A program made the position numbers and the translations under genes. The notes beneath the pieces were generated by a model. That model was not told the origin of the DNA. It saw only the letters and a list, made by a program, of their open reading frames with translations, and did no database searches. Positions 1 to 8,018 of a stretch of DNA of 64,000 nt are shown in pieces; within the stretch, counting starts at the first letter, position 1; each line of letters opens with the position of its first letter. This DNA is from Paenibacillus polysaccharolyticus (GTDB lineage Bacteria > Bacillota > Bacilli > Paenibacillales > Paenibacillaceae): NCBI RefSeq assembly GCF_900102085.1, contig NZ_FMVM01000013.1, positions 62,001 through 126,000 of the forward strand. The letters run 5' to 3'.

Positions 1-2
1 AC

Positions 3-809
3 AATGCACGGCTGCTGCTGGAGCATGTACTGGGCGTCTATGGCGCCCAGTATTACATGATGCAGCCGGAGCCGTTCCCCAGCGGGCTGCGTAGCCGCTG
101 GGAAGACGCCGTCACGCGCAAGGCTGCGGGTGAGCCGGCGCAGTACATTATCGGCAGCCAGGAATTCTACGGGCTGCCGTTCGAGGTCACGCCGGCCGTG
201 CTGATTCCGCGGCCGGAGACCGAGCTGCTGGTCGAAGCTGTGCTACGCGCAGCAGACCGTGTGTTTGCCGGCGACGGCGGTGCCGTGTGCGCCGTCGACA
301 TTGGCACGGGCAGCGGCGCCATCGCGGTCACGATGGCTTCGCTTCGCCCGCAGTGGCAGGTGTCCGCCGGGGACCTCTCGGCGGATGCCCTGCACGTGGC
401 CGCGCGCAACGCGGCCGCGAACGGCGTGCAGATCGACTTCCGTGAAGGCGATCTGCTTGCACCGTTCGCTGGGGAGCGGTTGGACATCCTGGTGTCCAAC
501 CCGCCCTACATCCCGGCGGGAGATATCGCCGGGTTACAGCAGGAGGTGCGCGATCATGAGCCGCGCCTCGCTCTGGATGGCGGTCCGGACGGGCTCGCCC
601 CGTACCGCATCATGATAGAGCAGCTGAATCTGTTGCCTGCGCCGCCGCAGATTGTCGGTTTTGAGCTGGGCATGGGCCAGGCTCACGACGTGGCGGCTTT
701 GCTGGAATCGGCGGGGCACTGGCCGGAGATTATCATCGTTCCCGACCTTGCCGGAATTGAGCGGCATGTCCTGGGTGTTCGACCTTCGGAACAGGTGACA
801 AAAATGTAA
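3..809 (+). CDS. prmC: Peptide chain release factor N5-glutamine methyltransferase PrmC (5' end outside window)
   Basis: Methylates the glutamine of the GGQ loop of release factors RF1/RF2 using S-adenosylmethionine. The reading frame is open from the first complete codon at base 3, and residues before the ATG at 57 (NARLLLEHVLGVYG) look like the normal PrmC N-terminal helical domain, so the true start lies upstream of the window. Visible motifs: IPRPETE, the SAM-binding loop DIGTGSG (about 297-317) and the catalytic NPPY at 498-509. The first 600 bases are clearly richer in G+C than the next gene. In Bacillus this gene follows prfA, which should lie just outside. Identification is secure; only the start is missing. 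Confidence 0.95.
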   Translation, partial: NARLLLEHVLGVYGAQYYMMQPEPFPSGLRSRWEDAVTRKAAGEPAQYIIGSQEFYGLPFEVTPAVLIPRPETELLVEAVLRAADRVFAGDGGAVCAVDIGTGSGAIAVTMASLRPQWQVSAGDLSADALHVAARNAAANGVQIDFREGDLLAPFAGERLDILVSNPPYIPAGDIAGLQQEVRDHEPRLALDGGPDGLAPYRIMIEQLNLLPAPPQIVGFELGMGQAHDVAALLESAGHWPEIIIVPDLAGIERHVLGVRPSEQVTKM

Positions 810-843
810 GGCACGTAAGTTTTCTTTTTGCCGCGAAATCCTC

Positions 844-849
844 TACAAT
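844..849 (+). promoter_or_regulatory. Possible promoter of the first ftsW/rodA-like gene
   Basis: TACAAT at 844-849 lies 17 bases after a weak -35 (TTTCTT, 821-826), about 45 bases before the chosen start. A very similar arrangement (TTCCAT, 17 bases, TACAAT at 2263-2268) precedes the second paralogue. Inference from sequence only. Confidence 0.4.
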
Positions 850-894
850 GGGGTATGCCGAAGATTTTCTGAATGCTTGGAGGAACATAAAGAC

Positions 895-2124
895 ATGCTG
901 CACAAATTCAAAAAGATCGACTACTCCATCGTTTTTATTTTGGTGATCCTGATGGTCATTAGTATCATGGCCATTTACAGTACTACGTTTGGTCGTCCAA
1001 AGGTTGAGGGATTCTCCAAAAATATGATTGTATTTTATGTTTTGGGTTTTGTTGTTTTTTTCGGAATGTCCATGATCAACTATAAATTTATCGTCAAAAA
1101 TTATTTATATATCTATGGGCTGGGTCTGTTACTGTTAGTTCTGGTTTTGTTCATTGGTAATGAGTATTACGGAGCCCAAGGTTGGCTTTCGATTGGCGGA
1201 ATCAGTCTTCAGCCTTCGGAGTTGTTCAAGCTATGTCTGATTGTCATGTTATCGACACTGCTCGCCAGGAAGAAGAACAGGCCTTTGTTTTTTGGGCGAG
1301 ATGTCATTCCGATCAGTTTGTGTGTGCTGCCGCCCTTGCTGCTTGTATTGTTGCAAAATGACCTGGGTGCGGTACTCAGCTATATTTTTATCTGGATCGG
1401 TTTATTATGGATCGGCAATATCAAATTTTCACATGCATTGATTGGTTTTGTACTGGCGGTAAGTGCTATCGTTGCTGGCATACAGGCATACATTCATTAT
1501 CATGATGAAATTACAAGTTTCCTCAAAGATATTAAACGTGCACACTGGGCAGAACGGTTCGACCCGTGGCTTGTGCCTGAACTGACATCGAGAGACGTCT
1601 TGTGGCAAACGTACAATGCCAAACTTGCCATTGGTTCTGGTGGGGTTACGGGTAAAGGCTACATGGAGGGTACCACCATTCAATCCAATCGGGTACCTCT
1701 GGCCTATGCAGACTCGATTTTTGTACAGATTGGTGAAGAGTTTGGCTTTGTTGGCGCATCGGTACTTCTTTTATTGTATTTCATCCTGATTCATAGGCTA
1801 GTCTTAATCGCTTTGGAATGTAAGGATCGCGTAGGTGCTTATTTGATTGTAGGTATTATTGCGATGATTCTGTATCAGGTCTTTGTCAATATCGGGCCGT
1901 TTATCGGACTCATGCCACTGACAGGTATCACCTTGCCATTCATTAGTTATGGAGGAACATCACTGCTCATTAACATGATCAGTATGGGCATTGCCATGAG
2001 TATCAAGGTACACACCGAAGAGAATGAAGATATCCTGGGAGCAGCGGAGCAACCGAGTATTACGGAACTGATCTTGAAGCTGTTCAGACGCAAACCTGCG
2101 CAACAGGAGCAACCGGAACAGTGA
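895..2124 (+). CDS. FtsW/RodA/SpoVE family (SEDS) protein, first tandem copy
   Basis: SEDS-family polytopic membrane protein; members polymerise lipid II into glycan strands during elongation, division or spore cortex synthesis. The 409-residue protein has about ten hydrophobic segments, the family motif KLAIGSGGVTGKG, an extracytoplasmic block HWAERFDPW and the acidic site YADSIFVQIGEEFG that corresponds to the catalytic Asp region of RodA. The frame is open from a TTG at 877, but GGAGGA at 879-884 lies 10 bases before ATG 895, which is therefore the better start. A close paralogue of equal length follows. I cannot say whether it serves elongation, division or sporulation. Confidence 0.9.
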   Translation: MLHKFKKIDYSIVFILVILMVISIMAIYSTTFGRPKVEGFSKNMIVFYVLGFVVFFGMSMINYKFIVKNYLYIYGLGLLLLVLVLFIGNEYYGAQGWLSIGGISLQPSELFKLCLIVMLSTLLARKKNRPLFFGRDVIPISLCVLPPLLLVLLQNDLGAVLSYIFIWIGLLWIGNIKFSHALIGFVLAVSAIVAGIQAYIHYHDEITSFLKDIKRAHWAERFDPWLVPELTSRDVLWQTYNAKLAIGSGGVTGKGYMEGTTIQSNRVPLAYADSIFVQIGEEFGFVGASVLLLLYFILIHRLVLIALECKDRVGAYLIVGIIAMILYQVFVNIGPFIGLMPLTGITLPFISYGGTSLLINMISMGIAMSIKVHTEENEDILGAAEQPSITELILKLFRRKPAQQEQPEQ

Positions 2125-2164
2125 ACATGAATGTTTACAGAAATATTGAAAAAGAAGTCAGATC

Positions 2165-2220
2165 AACCTTGGAATCGTTCTTCCCGGCATTCGCTGAGGA
2201 ACGGACTTTCAAGGTTTTTT
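2165..2220 (+). terminator. Possible Rho-independent terminator after first SEDS gene
   Basis: AACCTTG at 2165-2171 pairs with CAAGGTT at 2210-2216, with an inner GTTC/GAAC pairing (2177-2180, 2199-2202), followed by a T run. The stem is imperfect and the loop long. Confidence 0.5.
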
Positions 2221-2262
2221 GCTTTAAAATCAACCGGATTTCCATTCTCCCATCCAATTAGG

Positions 2263-2268
2263 TACAAT
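2263..2268 (+). promoter_or_regulatory. Possible promoter of the second SEDS gene
   Basis: TACAAT at 2263-2268 with TTCCAT 17 bases upstream (2240-2245). It follows the putative terminator of the first paralogue, which suggests that the two genes are separately transcribed. Confidence 0.4.
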
Positions 2269-2328
2269 GGTAATATTGATCATTATTGGTAAAGTGCGAT
2301 GTGTGAACTAGGGGGATATTCAAACATC

Positions 2329-3555
2329 ATGTGGAAAACGGTAAAGAAGCTGGATGGCGTCATTCTTTTTGTTCTGTTGTTGTTAATGGCGATTAGTATA
2401 CTTGCGATTTATAGTGGAACACGCTTTGATCCCAAACTCGCGAATCATCATGTGAAAACAATCTATTTCTACGTGGTTGGGTTCATTGCAGTCATCGGGA
2501 TTGGTTTGTTTAATTACAAATTGTACGTAAAATACGCTTTTCTTCTATATGGTATAGGCATTGTTTTCTTGATCCTGGCCAATGTGCTTGGAAGTACGTT
2601 GAATAACGCGAATGGCTGGCTGAAAATCACGGAAAGCATTTCGTTTCAACCTGCGGAATTGTTCAAAATGATCCTTGTTCTATTTCTTGCCCATTTAATT
2701 GTGAAGCGTAAACGTGGGGAGCTCGGGTTCTGGAGAGATGTCGTACCGATTGGGCTCTGGACGTTTATTCCGTTCGCACTGGTTATGGCTCAGAATGACC
2801 TGGGTAACGCTCTCGGTTATGTGGTCATTCTGGTTGCTATTTTATGGATTGGCAATATAAAGCTGAAACATGCGTTAATCGGGCTGGCGATTGTGGGTGC
2901 TTTCTTTATTGGTTTCATCAAATCGTATACCTTCTACCATGATGAAATATTCGCCTTTTTGGAAAAGATCAAACGGGAGCACTGGGCTGAACGGATCGAT
3001 CCGTGGCTTGTACCCGAGAAAGCTACAGCCAAAGCGATGTGGCATACAAAAAATGCAGGACTTGCCATCGGATCGGGCGGGATTATGGGCAAGGGTTTTT
3101 TGGAAGGAACTTCGGTTCAAAGCGGACGTGTGCCGTATACGTATTCGGATTCCATCTTTGTGGTGGTCGCGGAGGAATTTGGTTTTGTCGGAGCTTCGCT
3201 CTTAATCCTGTTATATTTTATCCTTATCCACCGGATGGTGTTAATCGCACTGGAGTGCAAAGAAAGGGCCGGACCCATTATCATTGTGGGTATTATCGGG
3301 ATGTTACTCTATCAGGTGTTTGAAAATGTAGGTGCATTCCTTGGCCTCATGCCTCTAACGGGCATTACCCTGCCGTTCATTAGTTATGGCGGTACGTCTT
3401 TGCTGATCAACATGGCCTGTATTGGGCTGGTGATGAGCATTAAGTTGTATGGTGATGAAGACGAGGATGAATGGTTTCCAGAGGAGCAATCACCATCATG
3501 GATGCAGCGGATTCGGAGTCTGATGAAAAAGAAAAAAGAGAATAGCGCGATGTAG
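2329..3555 (+). CDS. FtsW/RodA/SpoVE family (SEDS) protein, second tandem copy
   Basis: Paralogue of the preceding gene: same length (408 residues), same order of membrane segments, and long identical stretches such as HWAER.DPWLVPE, GFVGAS.L.LLYFILIHR and LMPLTGITLPFISYGG. The SEDS motifs GLAIGSGGIMGKG and YSDSIFVVVAEEFG are intact, so it is probably an active glycan polymerase rather than a decaying copy. An upstream in-frame ATG at 2299 exists, but the purine-rich AGGGGGA at 2310-2316 fits ATG 2329, and this start matches the paralogue in length. The C-terminus ends in an acidic then basic tail. Confidence 0.9.
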   Translation: MWKTVKKLDGVILFVLLLLMAISILAIYSGTRFDPKLANHHVKTIYFYVVGFIAVIGIGLFNYKLYVKYAFLLYGIGIVFLILANVLGSTLNNANGWLKITESISFQPAELFKMILVLFLAHLIVKRKRGELGFWRDVVPIGLWTFIPFALVMAQNDLGNALGYVVILVAILWIGNIKLKHALIGLAIVGAFFIGFIKSYTFYHDEIFAFLEKIKREHWAERIDPWLVPEKATAKAMWHTKNAGLAIGSGGIMGKGFLEGTSVQSGRVPYTYSDSIFVVVAEEFGFVGASLLILLYFILIHRMVLIALECKERAGPIIIVGIIGMLLYQVFENVGAFLGLMPLTGITLPFISYGGTSLLINMACIGLVMSIKLYGDEDEDEWFPEEQSPSWMQRIRSLMKKKKENSAM

Positions 3556-3625
3556 TTGTGTTTTTCACGAGTTGGAGGAATTATTCAGATTAAAGTAGCA
3601 TCTAATCCATTACTGTCTTCGAAAG

Positions 3626-3654
3626 AAAGCTTAGTGGTCACTAAGCTTTTTTTA
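3626..3654 (+). terminator. Rho-independent terminator
   Basis: Inverted repeat AAAGCTTAGTG (3626-3636) and CACTAAGCTTT (3639-3649) followed by a T run. Ends transcription of the second SEDS gene. The rest of the gap to spoIIR (about 3655-3838) shows no gene. Confidence 0.9.
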
Positions 3655-3839
3655 TATGCCCGAGAAGAGATGGTTTAGGGGCATTTCGTAGAATAAATGA
3701 GTGCTGAAATCATCTCCTTTTAGTAAGGAATCTCTTTTCGCAACCGGCATAATGAGTATATCTGTGTTTCTTTCCCGATCTATAAAGCCAATTCATCCGT
3801 TTCTATGAAAAGTTTTAATAGATTTCTGGTTTGTACTAG

Positions 3840-3867
3840 GTTTACTTCTTCCTCTACCGGGCATACT
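3840..3867 (+). promoter_or_regulatory. Candidate sigma-F promoter of spoIIR
   Basis: GTTTA at 3840-3844, 14 bases, then GGGCATACT at 3859-3867, which fits the GGNNANANT -10 of forespore sigma-F promoters; the -35 has one mismatch to GYATA. The spacing equals that of the spoIIQ promoter in this window. B. subtilis spoIIR is sigma-F dependent. Confidence 0.55.
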
Positions 3868-3919
3868 GATAGACATGAGAGAGTTGCAGCTGGATATCGG
3901 AACCGAGGGGGAGAACGGG

Positions 3920-4585
3920 ATGAACAGACGAATTGGTAAAGAAATTGGACTTATCCTTGTATGTCTTATGATGATCATTATGATGTGGGAAGGTCAGAAA
4001 ACCGATGCGGCTGTTGCTGCTACTACTATTCCGGAGCAATCGATCCGTTTGCGGATTCTAGCGAATTCCGATGCGGCGGGAGATCAGCTCGTGAAACGTG
4101 AGATTCGGGATGCGGTCGTTGCACAGATGGGCGAATGGGTTGGGGCGCTGGAAAATCCGCAAAGTCTGGAGCAGGCTCGGTATGTCATTCGTGAACATCT
4201 GTCCGAGATTGAGAATCGGGTAGGAGAAGAGCTAATGAAACGTGGTCTAACTTATGATTATCAGGTGGAGCTTGGCACGGTTCCTTTTCCAACAAAGCTG
4301 TATGGGGGTACGGTATACCCTGCTGGCGAGTATGAAGCGGTACGGATTACGCTGGGCGAAGGCAAAGGGCAGAACTGGTGGTGTGTACTGTTCCCGCCAC
4401 TCTGTTTCATCGATGCAAGTACAGGGGACGCGCTGGCTAAACCAACGACAACGACAGTCTCTGCCTCAGCTGCGGATGCTGTAGAGGTGAAAGCAACTGT
4501 GCAAGGTGAAACGCCTGAAGCGAGATTCTTCCTGTGGGATGTGGCTGTGAAAATATGGGATTGGGTAGCAACTTTATTCGCCTAA
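3920..4585 (+). CDS. spoIIR: Stage II sporulation protein R
   Basis: Forespore-made secreted signalling protein that triggers SpoIIGA to process pro-sigma-E in the mother cell. The 221-residue product has a basic N-terminus, one hydrophobic export segment (about residues 8-25), and the SpoIIR blocks RLRILANSDAAGDQ.VKREIRDAV and GQNWWCVLFPPLCF. An in-frame ATG at 3875 is upstream, but GAGGGGGAG at 3905-3913 sits correctly for ATG 3920, whose product starts with a normal export signal. It lies between a terminator and the tsaC gene, as in Bacillus. Family identity is clear. Confidence 0.93.
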   Translation: MNRRIGKEIGLILVCLMMIIMMWEGQKTDAAVAATTIPEQSIRLRILANSDAAGDQLVKREIRDAVVAQMGEWVGALENPQSLEQARYVIREHLSEIENRVGEELMKRGLTYDYQVELGTVPFPTKLYGGTVYPAGEYEAVRITLGEGKGQNWWCVLFPPLCFIDASTGDALAKPTTTTVSASAADAVEVKATVQGETPEARFFLWDVAVKIWDWVATLFA

Positions 4586-4744
4586 CAACGAATATGAGAC
4601 ATATTAAAAAGCAGTACAATATAGAATAAAAAACTAAGGGATGGAAGTTTCGTTGCAAATGTGCAGGGAGCTTCCTTTTCTACATGAACAGGATATGCGG
4701 GAGAAGTACCCTATGGTTGGATCGAACCTGTAACGTTATAGATA

Positions 4745-4753
4745 TGGTATACT
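4745..4753 (+). promoter_or_regulatory. Extended -10 promoter for sua5
   Basis: TGG TATACT (4745-4753) is an extended -10 box; no good -35 is seen at 17 bases. It lies about 50 bases before the sua5 start. Confidence 0.5.
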
Positions 4754-4802
4754 TATATGTACTGAAATTGAACCTACTTGAAGTTTAGGGATGATGATAT
4801 AT

Positions 4803-6050
4803 ATGAGCAGAGAGCACGAAAAGGTACAACAACCCTCGTTAGAGGACAAGCATGATCATGCGGCGGTAGAGAGAGCTGAGGTGGAACACAATACAGCCTT
4901 TTGGGATGTCAGAGCACTTTTGCATGAGCAGAGTGAGGGCGAGAACATAAATGTGCACGTTCAAGAGATTTCCCCAGTATCGGATGTGAAAAAGGGGAGC
5001 GCCGCCCGCGAAGCGGCGCTCGCTGACTTGCAGGCTGCCGCGGCCTGCCTTCGTCAAGGGGGGACGGTTGCCTTCCCGACCGAGACGGTCTACGGCCTCG
5101 GCGCAGACGCTCGCAGCACGGAAGCAGTGGAGGCGGTATTTGCCGCCAAAGGGCGGCCATCCGACAATCCGCTGATTGTGCATATCGCGCACCGTGACCA
5201 GCTGCATGAACTGGTCACTGAGGTGAATGCAACAGCGGAAGCGCTGATGGCGGCCTTCTGGCCGGGCCCGCTGACGCTGGTGCTGCCGGTTAGGCCAGGG
5301 GCGGTGTCCCCGCGGGTCACTGCCGGGCTGGACACGGTGGCCGTGCGCATGCCGGACCACCCGGTGGCGCTGCCACTCATTGCGGCGGCGGCATGCCCCG
5401 TGGCTGCGCCAAGTGCGAACCGCTCCGGGCGGCCTAGCCCAACCCTCGCCGCACATGTGCGGGAGGATCTGGATGGCCGCATCGGCGGCATTGTGGACGG
5501 CGGCCCCACGGGAGTGGGCGTCGAGTCCACCGTGGTGCAGGCCGGTGACGACGGTACCGTCACCATCCTGCGCCCTGGCGGCATCACGGCGGAACAGCTG
5601 TCCGCCGTAGCCGCCCGTGTCGCCACGGACCCGGCGCTTCTCGCCGAAGGGTCCGGTGGCGACAGCACTAGCCCGGCGCCGCGCTCGCCGGGCATGAAGT
5701 ACACGCACTACGCACCCGCAGGGGCGCTGTGCGTCGTAGAGGGGCCGCCCGCAGCGGTGGCGGCCTGGACCCGCGCCGCCCTGGCGGAGGCGGCACAGCG
5801 CGGGGAGCGTACCGCGGTGCTGGCGTTCACCGAGCACGTGGAGCAGTACCGCGCCGATGCCGTATTCTCGCTGGGTAACGCCAGCGAGCTACAGGAAGCT
5901 GCGCGCAGGCTATACGCCGCGCTGCGCAGCTGCGATGAGCAGGGAGCCACATATATTGTGGCGGAAGCCTGCTCGCGCGAAGGGCTGGGAGCAGCCGTCA
6001 TGAACCGGCTGCTCAAGGCGGCAGGCAACCAACTTATTCAAGTTGGCTGA
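4803..6050 (+). CDS. ywlC: L-threonylcarbamoyladenylate synthase (Sua5/YwlC) with N-terminal extension
   Basis: Makes threonylcarbamoyl-AMP from threonine, bicarbonate and ATP, the first step of t6A modification of ANN-decoding tRNAs. The YrdC domain begins near residue 68: PTETVYGLG (about 92-100), KGRPSDNPL (about 116-124), SANRSGRPSPT and GVESTVV; the C-terminal Sua5 domain begins at the linker RSPGMKYTHYAP. The roughly 65-residue N-terminus is charged, unlike the family, and has ordinary base composition; from about 4995 onwards, where the conserved domain begins, the gene is strikingly G+C rich. AGGG at 4787-4790 is too close to ATGs 4791 and 4794, so ATG 4803 is preferred, though the start could be later. 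Long antisense frames here are composition artefacts. Confidence 0.93.
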   Translation: MSREHEKVQQPSLEDKHDHAAVERAEVEHNTAFWDVRALLHEQSEGENINVHVQEISPVSDVKKGSAAREAALADLQAAAACLRQGGTVAFPTETVYGLGADARSTEAVEAVFAAKGRPSDNPLIVHIAHRDQLHELVTEVNATAEALMAAFWPGPLTLVLPVRPGAVSPRVTAGLDTVAVRMPDHPVALPLIAAAACPVAAPSANRSGRPSPTLAAHVREDLDGRIGGIVDGGPTGVGVESTVVQAGDDGTVTILRPGGITAEQLSAVAARVATDPALLAEGSGGDSTSPAPRSPGMKYTHYAPAGALCVVEGPPAAVAAWTRAALAEAAQRGERTAVLAFTEHVEQYRADAVFSLGNASELQEAARRLYAALRSCDEQGATYIVAEACSREGLGAAVMNRLLKAAGNQLIQVG

Positions 6051-6305
6051 GCCGCCTACCTAAACGCTCCTGCCCACAGGATCAGGAGCGAGCCTCAACT
6101 TTTGCAAGCATTCATCTCGCTTGCATGCAGTCGTCACGTTTAACGTCCCAATCTACTATTTTCATATTAGCAAGGGCGCCCTTGATCTGTTTTTTCTCCG
6201 AAAGCTGTATCCATACTTCTTAGCTCCGTTTCCCTGTAACCGTCATGTTTGAGTTCTTGTCCGCATATCGTGTACAAGAACCTTATGTGACTTGGGGGTA
6301 TGAGG

Positions 6306-6866
6306 ATGTGGGATGTGTCTGCCCATGTAGGGCAGTTGGTAACCATTCTGATTATGGCGGTTGCGCTGGGGCTTGATGCATTCTCGCTGGGCATCGGCAT
6401 TGGCATGAAGGGTATACGGCTACGTGATGTACTGAAAATTAGCACCGTTACGGCACTGTTTCATGTCATCATGCCGCTTGCTGGCATGTATATGGGGAAG
6501 TATGTCAGTTCCTTGCTGGGCAATATTACGAATTATGCAGCAGGCGGCCTGCTGGTACTGTTAGGTGCTCACATGATTTTGAATGCATTTCGTGAAGGGG
6601 AAACCAAGCTGGTCGATCATCGATCTTTGCTGGGTATTCTTTTGTTTTCGCTTAGTGTCAGCGTAGATTCATTCTCTGTCGGGGTATCGCTCGGTATGTT
6701 CAGCAGTGATCTTGTCCTGACGATCTTGGCCTTTGGTTTCTGCGGTGGTTTGATGTCGATCATGGGGCTGCTCCTGGGACGTAGGGTAAGTCAGAATTTG
6801 GGCGATTACGGTGAAGCTGTAGGTGGGGCGATCTTGCTTGCCTTTGGACTTTTGTTTATATTTTAA
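6306..6866 (+). CDS. mntP: Manganese efflux pump MntP/YtaF-like
   Basis: Small six-helix inner-membrane exporter; MntP proteins remove excess Mn(II). The two homologous halves each carry the acidic signature, here ALGLDAFSLGIGIG and SVSVDSFSVGVSLG, with the conserved Asp in a transmembrane helix. GGGGG at 6294-6298 is one base from ATG 6300 but seven from ATG 6306, so the latter is chosen (186 residues). Its place between sua5 and ywlE is that of B. subtilis ywlD. A small G+C-poor leader (6060-6290) separates it from sua5; I see no manganese riboswitch there. Confidence 0.9.
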   Translation: MWDVSAHVGQLVTILIMAVALGLDAFSLGIGIGMKGIRLRDVLKISTVTALFHVIMPLAGMYMGKYVSSLLGNITNYAAGGLLVLLGAHMILNAFREGETKLVDHRSLLGILLFSLSVSVDSFSVGVSLGMFSSDLVLTILAFGFCGGLMSIMGLLLGRRVSQNLGDYGEAVGGAILLAFGLLFIF

Positions 6867-6931
6867 AAAATAAAGCGGTTGAACGATAAGATAGGTAGTT
6901 CACATCTTGATTATATGGGGAGGCTATCACA

Positions 6932-7504
6932 ATGAAACATATTTTGTTTGTATGTACAGGAAACACGTGCCGCAGCCCCATGGCAGAAGGGCTTCTGCGG
7001 AAACTTGCAGCCGAGCGCGGTATCGAGGTACATGTTCGTTCAGCAGGTGTGGCTGCATCGTCAGGCATGCCGATATCACGTCATGCCGAAGCAGTTTTGA
7101 AGGATCATCAGGCAGAGGGTCCATCCCAGTCTACACAGCTTAGTGAAGCGTTGGTCGAATGGGCAGATCTGATTCTGACGTTAACCCGCAGTCATAAGCA
7201 ACATGTGATGCAGGTGTTCCCGAATTCCATTCAGAAGACCTACACGCTGAAGGAATATGCCGAGAATGATACACAAGTGCTTCAAGATCTGGAGGAATTG
7301 GACAGCCTGTTTGCTACACTGGAGATGAAACGGGCCCTGGGCCAGGAAATTCTGGCCTCGGAGAGGGAGCGTGCAATCGAAATTCGGCAGCGTATTCCGA
7401 GTTTTGATATCTCTGATCCGTTTGGTGGTAGCCGGGACGATTACAATATTGCGGCAGCAGAGATTCGTACAGCGTTATCCAAGCTTCTGGATAAGCTTGA
7501 ATAA
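6932..7504 (+). CDS. ywlE: Protein arginine phosphatase YwlE (low molecular weight phosphatase family) with insertion
   Basis: Removes phosphate from phosphoarginine on proteins, opposing the McsB kinase and ClpCP degradation. The phosphate loop CTGNTCRS starts at Cys8; Thr12 is the residue that gives YwlE its arginine specificity. The general-acid Asp is in the late DPFGG. GGGGAGG (6917-6923) supports ATG 6932. The protein has 190 residues instead of about 150: between TLKEY and the DPFGG catalytic loop lie about 40 extra, charged, probably helical residues. This could affect substrate access. Identification is sure; the role of the insert is unknown. Confidence 0.92.
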   Translation: MKHILFVCTGNTCRSPMAEGLLRKLAAERGIEVHVRSAGVAASSGMPISRHAEAVLKDHQAEGPSQSTQLSEALVEWADLILTLTRSHKQHVMQVFPNSIQKTYTLKEYAENDTQVLQDLEELDSLFATLEMKRALGQEILASERERAIEIRQRIPSFDISDPFGGSRDDYNIAAAEIRTALSKLLDKLE

Positions 7505-7599
7505 TTCAGCTGTACAGAGACAAGATACAGAAACAGAACATGGAATGTAAATTAACCGTTGATTTTAAAGTGGGGTTGATTTATGATGAAGGGGAAAAC

Positions 7600-7717
7600 A
7601 GGGATCCGGTGTAACTGGCGACGAAGTGGGCACAACCACAATGGAGCACCGGAACAAACGGCCGGTCGCCTGGGCAAAAGAGCAATTCTGCGATACCCGC
7701 AGACTGCTCTTTTTTTC
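7600..7717 (+). promoter_or_regulatory. ZTP (pfl) riboswitch with expression-platform terminator
   Basis: The segment matches the pfl/ZTP aptamer: P1 CCGGTG (7605-7610) with CACCGG (7647-7652), the conserved AACTGGCG, the small hairpin GTGGG/CCAC, ATGGAGC, then the second subdomain with CGCCTGGGCA near 7667-7676. An intrinsic terminator follows directly: AGAGCA (7679-7684) with TGCTCT (7705-7710), inner TCTGCG/CGCAGA and a T run. ZTP signals folate shortage (10-formyl-THF), and this class commonly controls glyA, folD, fhs and purine genes. Here it lies upstream of ywlG and glyA, so it probably couples serine hydroxymethyltransferase to one-carbon status. Confidence 0.88.
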
Positions 7718-7738
7718 GTCTTTCATCTGATTTTTCGC

Positions 7739-7744
7739 TATAAT
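7739..7744 (+). promoter_or_regulatory. Possible secondary promoter after the ZTP terminator
   Basis: A perfect TATAAT at 7739-7744 without a convincing -35. It could give riboswitch-independent transcription of ywlG and glyA. Confidence 0.3.
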
Positions 7745-7788
7745 AGTACCTGAAATGCCATGCAACGTATGTGTAGAGCAAACCTTCA

Positions 7789-7985
7789 CTATATAAGTTG
7801 AACGATTCTTTTACACTTTAACGGAGAGGACAGAAAAAAACTGGAAAAGCGGAGCGGTCGCCTTTATCACCGGATTTTCCCCTTTAGAAAAGGGAAGCGA
7901 AAAAATCTGGGGATAACAGCGATTGGAAGGTTATTCTGTCATTGGAGTGGACTGTGTAAAAAAAGCTTTAGTTCAACTTGTATAG
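7789..7985 (+). repeat. Dispersed structured element, copy A
   Basis: 197-bp intergenic element. Termini: CTATATAAGTTGAAC (7789-7803) and its near complement GTTCAACTTGTATAG (7971-7985). Inside are TTTACAC/GTGTAAA, a helix GACAGAA (7829-7835) with TTCTGTC (7934-7940), a small hairpin GCGGAGCGGTCGC, and a core arm TTATCACC (7864-7871) with GGGGATAA (7909-7916) capped by CCCTTT/AAAGGG. The conserved GATAACAGCGATTGGAAGG follows. Sits between the ZTP riboswitch terminator and ywlG. Nearly the same sequence as copy F. No coding potential. I do not recognise a named family. Confidence 0.85.
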
Positions 7986-8018
7986 ATAGCGGGCATGATT
8001 TTATCGGGAGGCGATAGG

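Noticed and set aside
4839-5837. Long minus-strand frame of 332 codons inside sua5
   Set aside because: It is a shadow of the G+C-rich sua5 coding sequence; no ribosome binding site, Arg/Gly-rich translation and no family resemblance.
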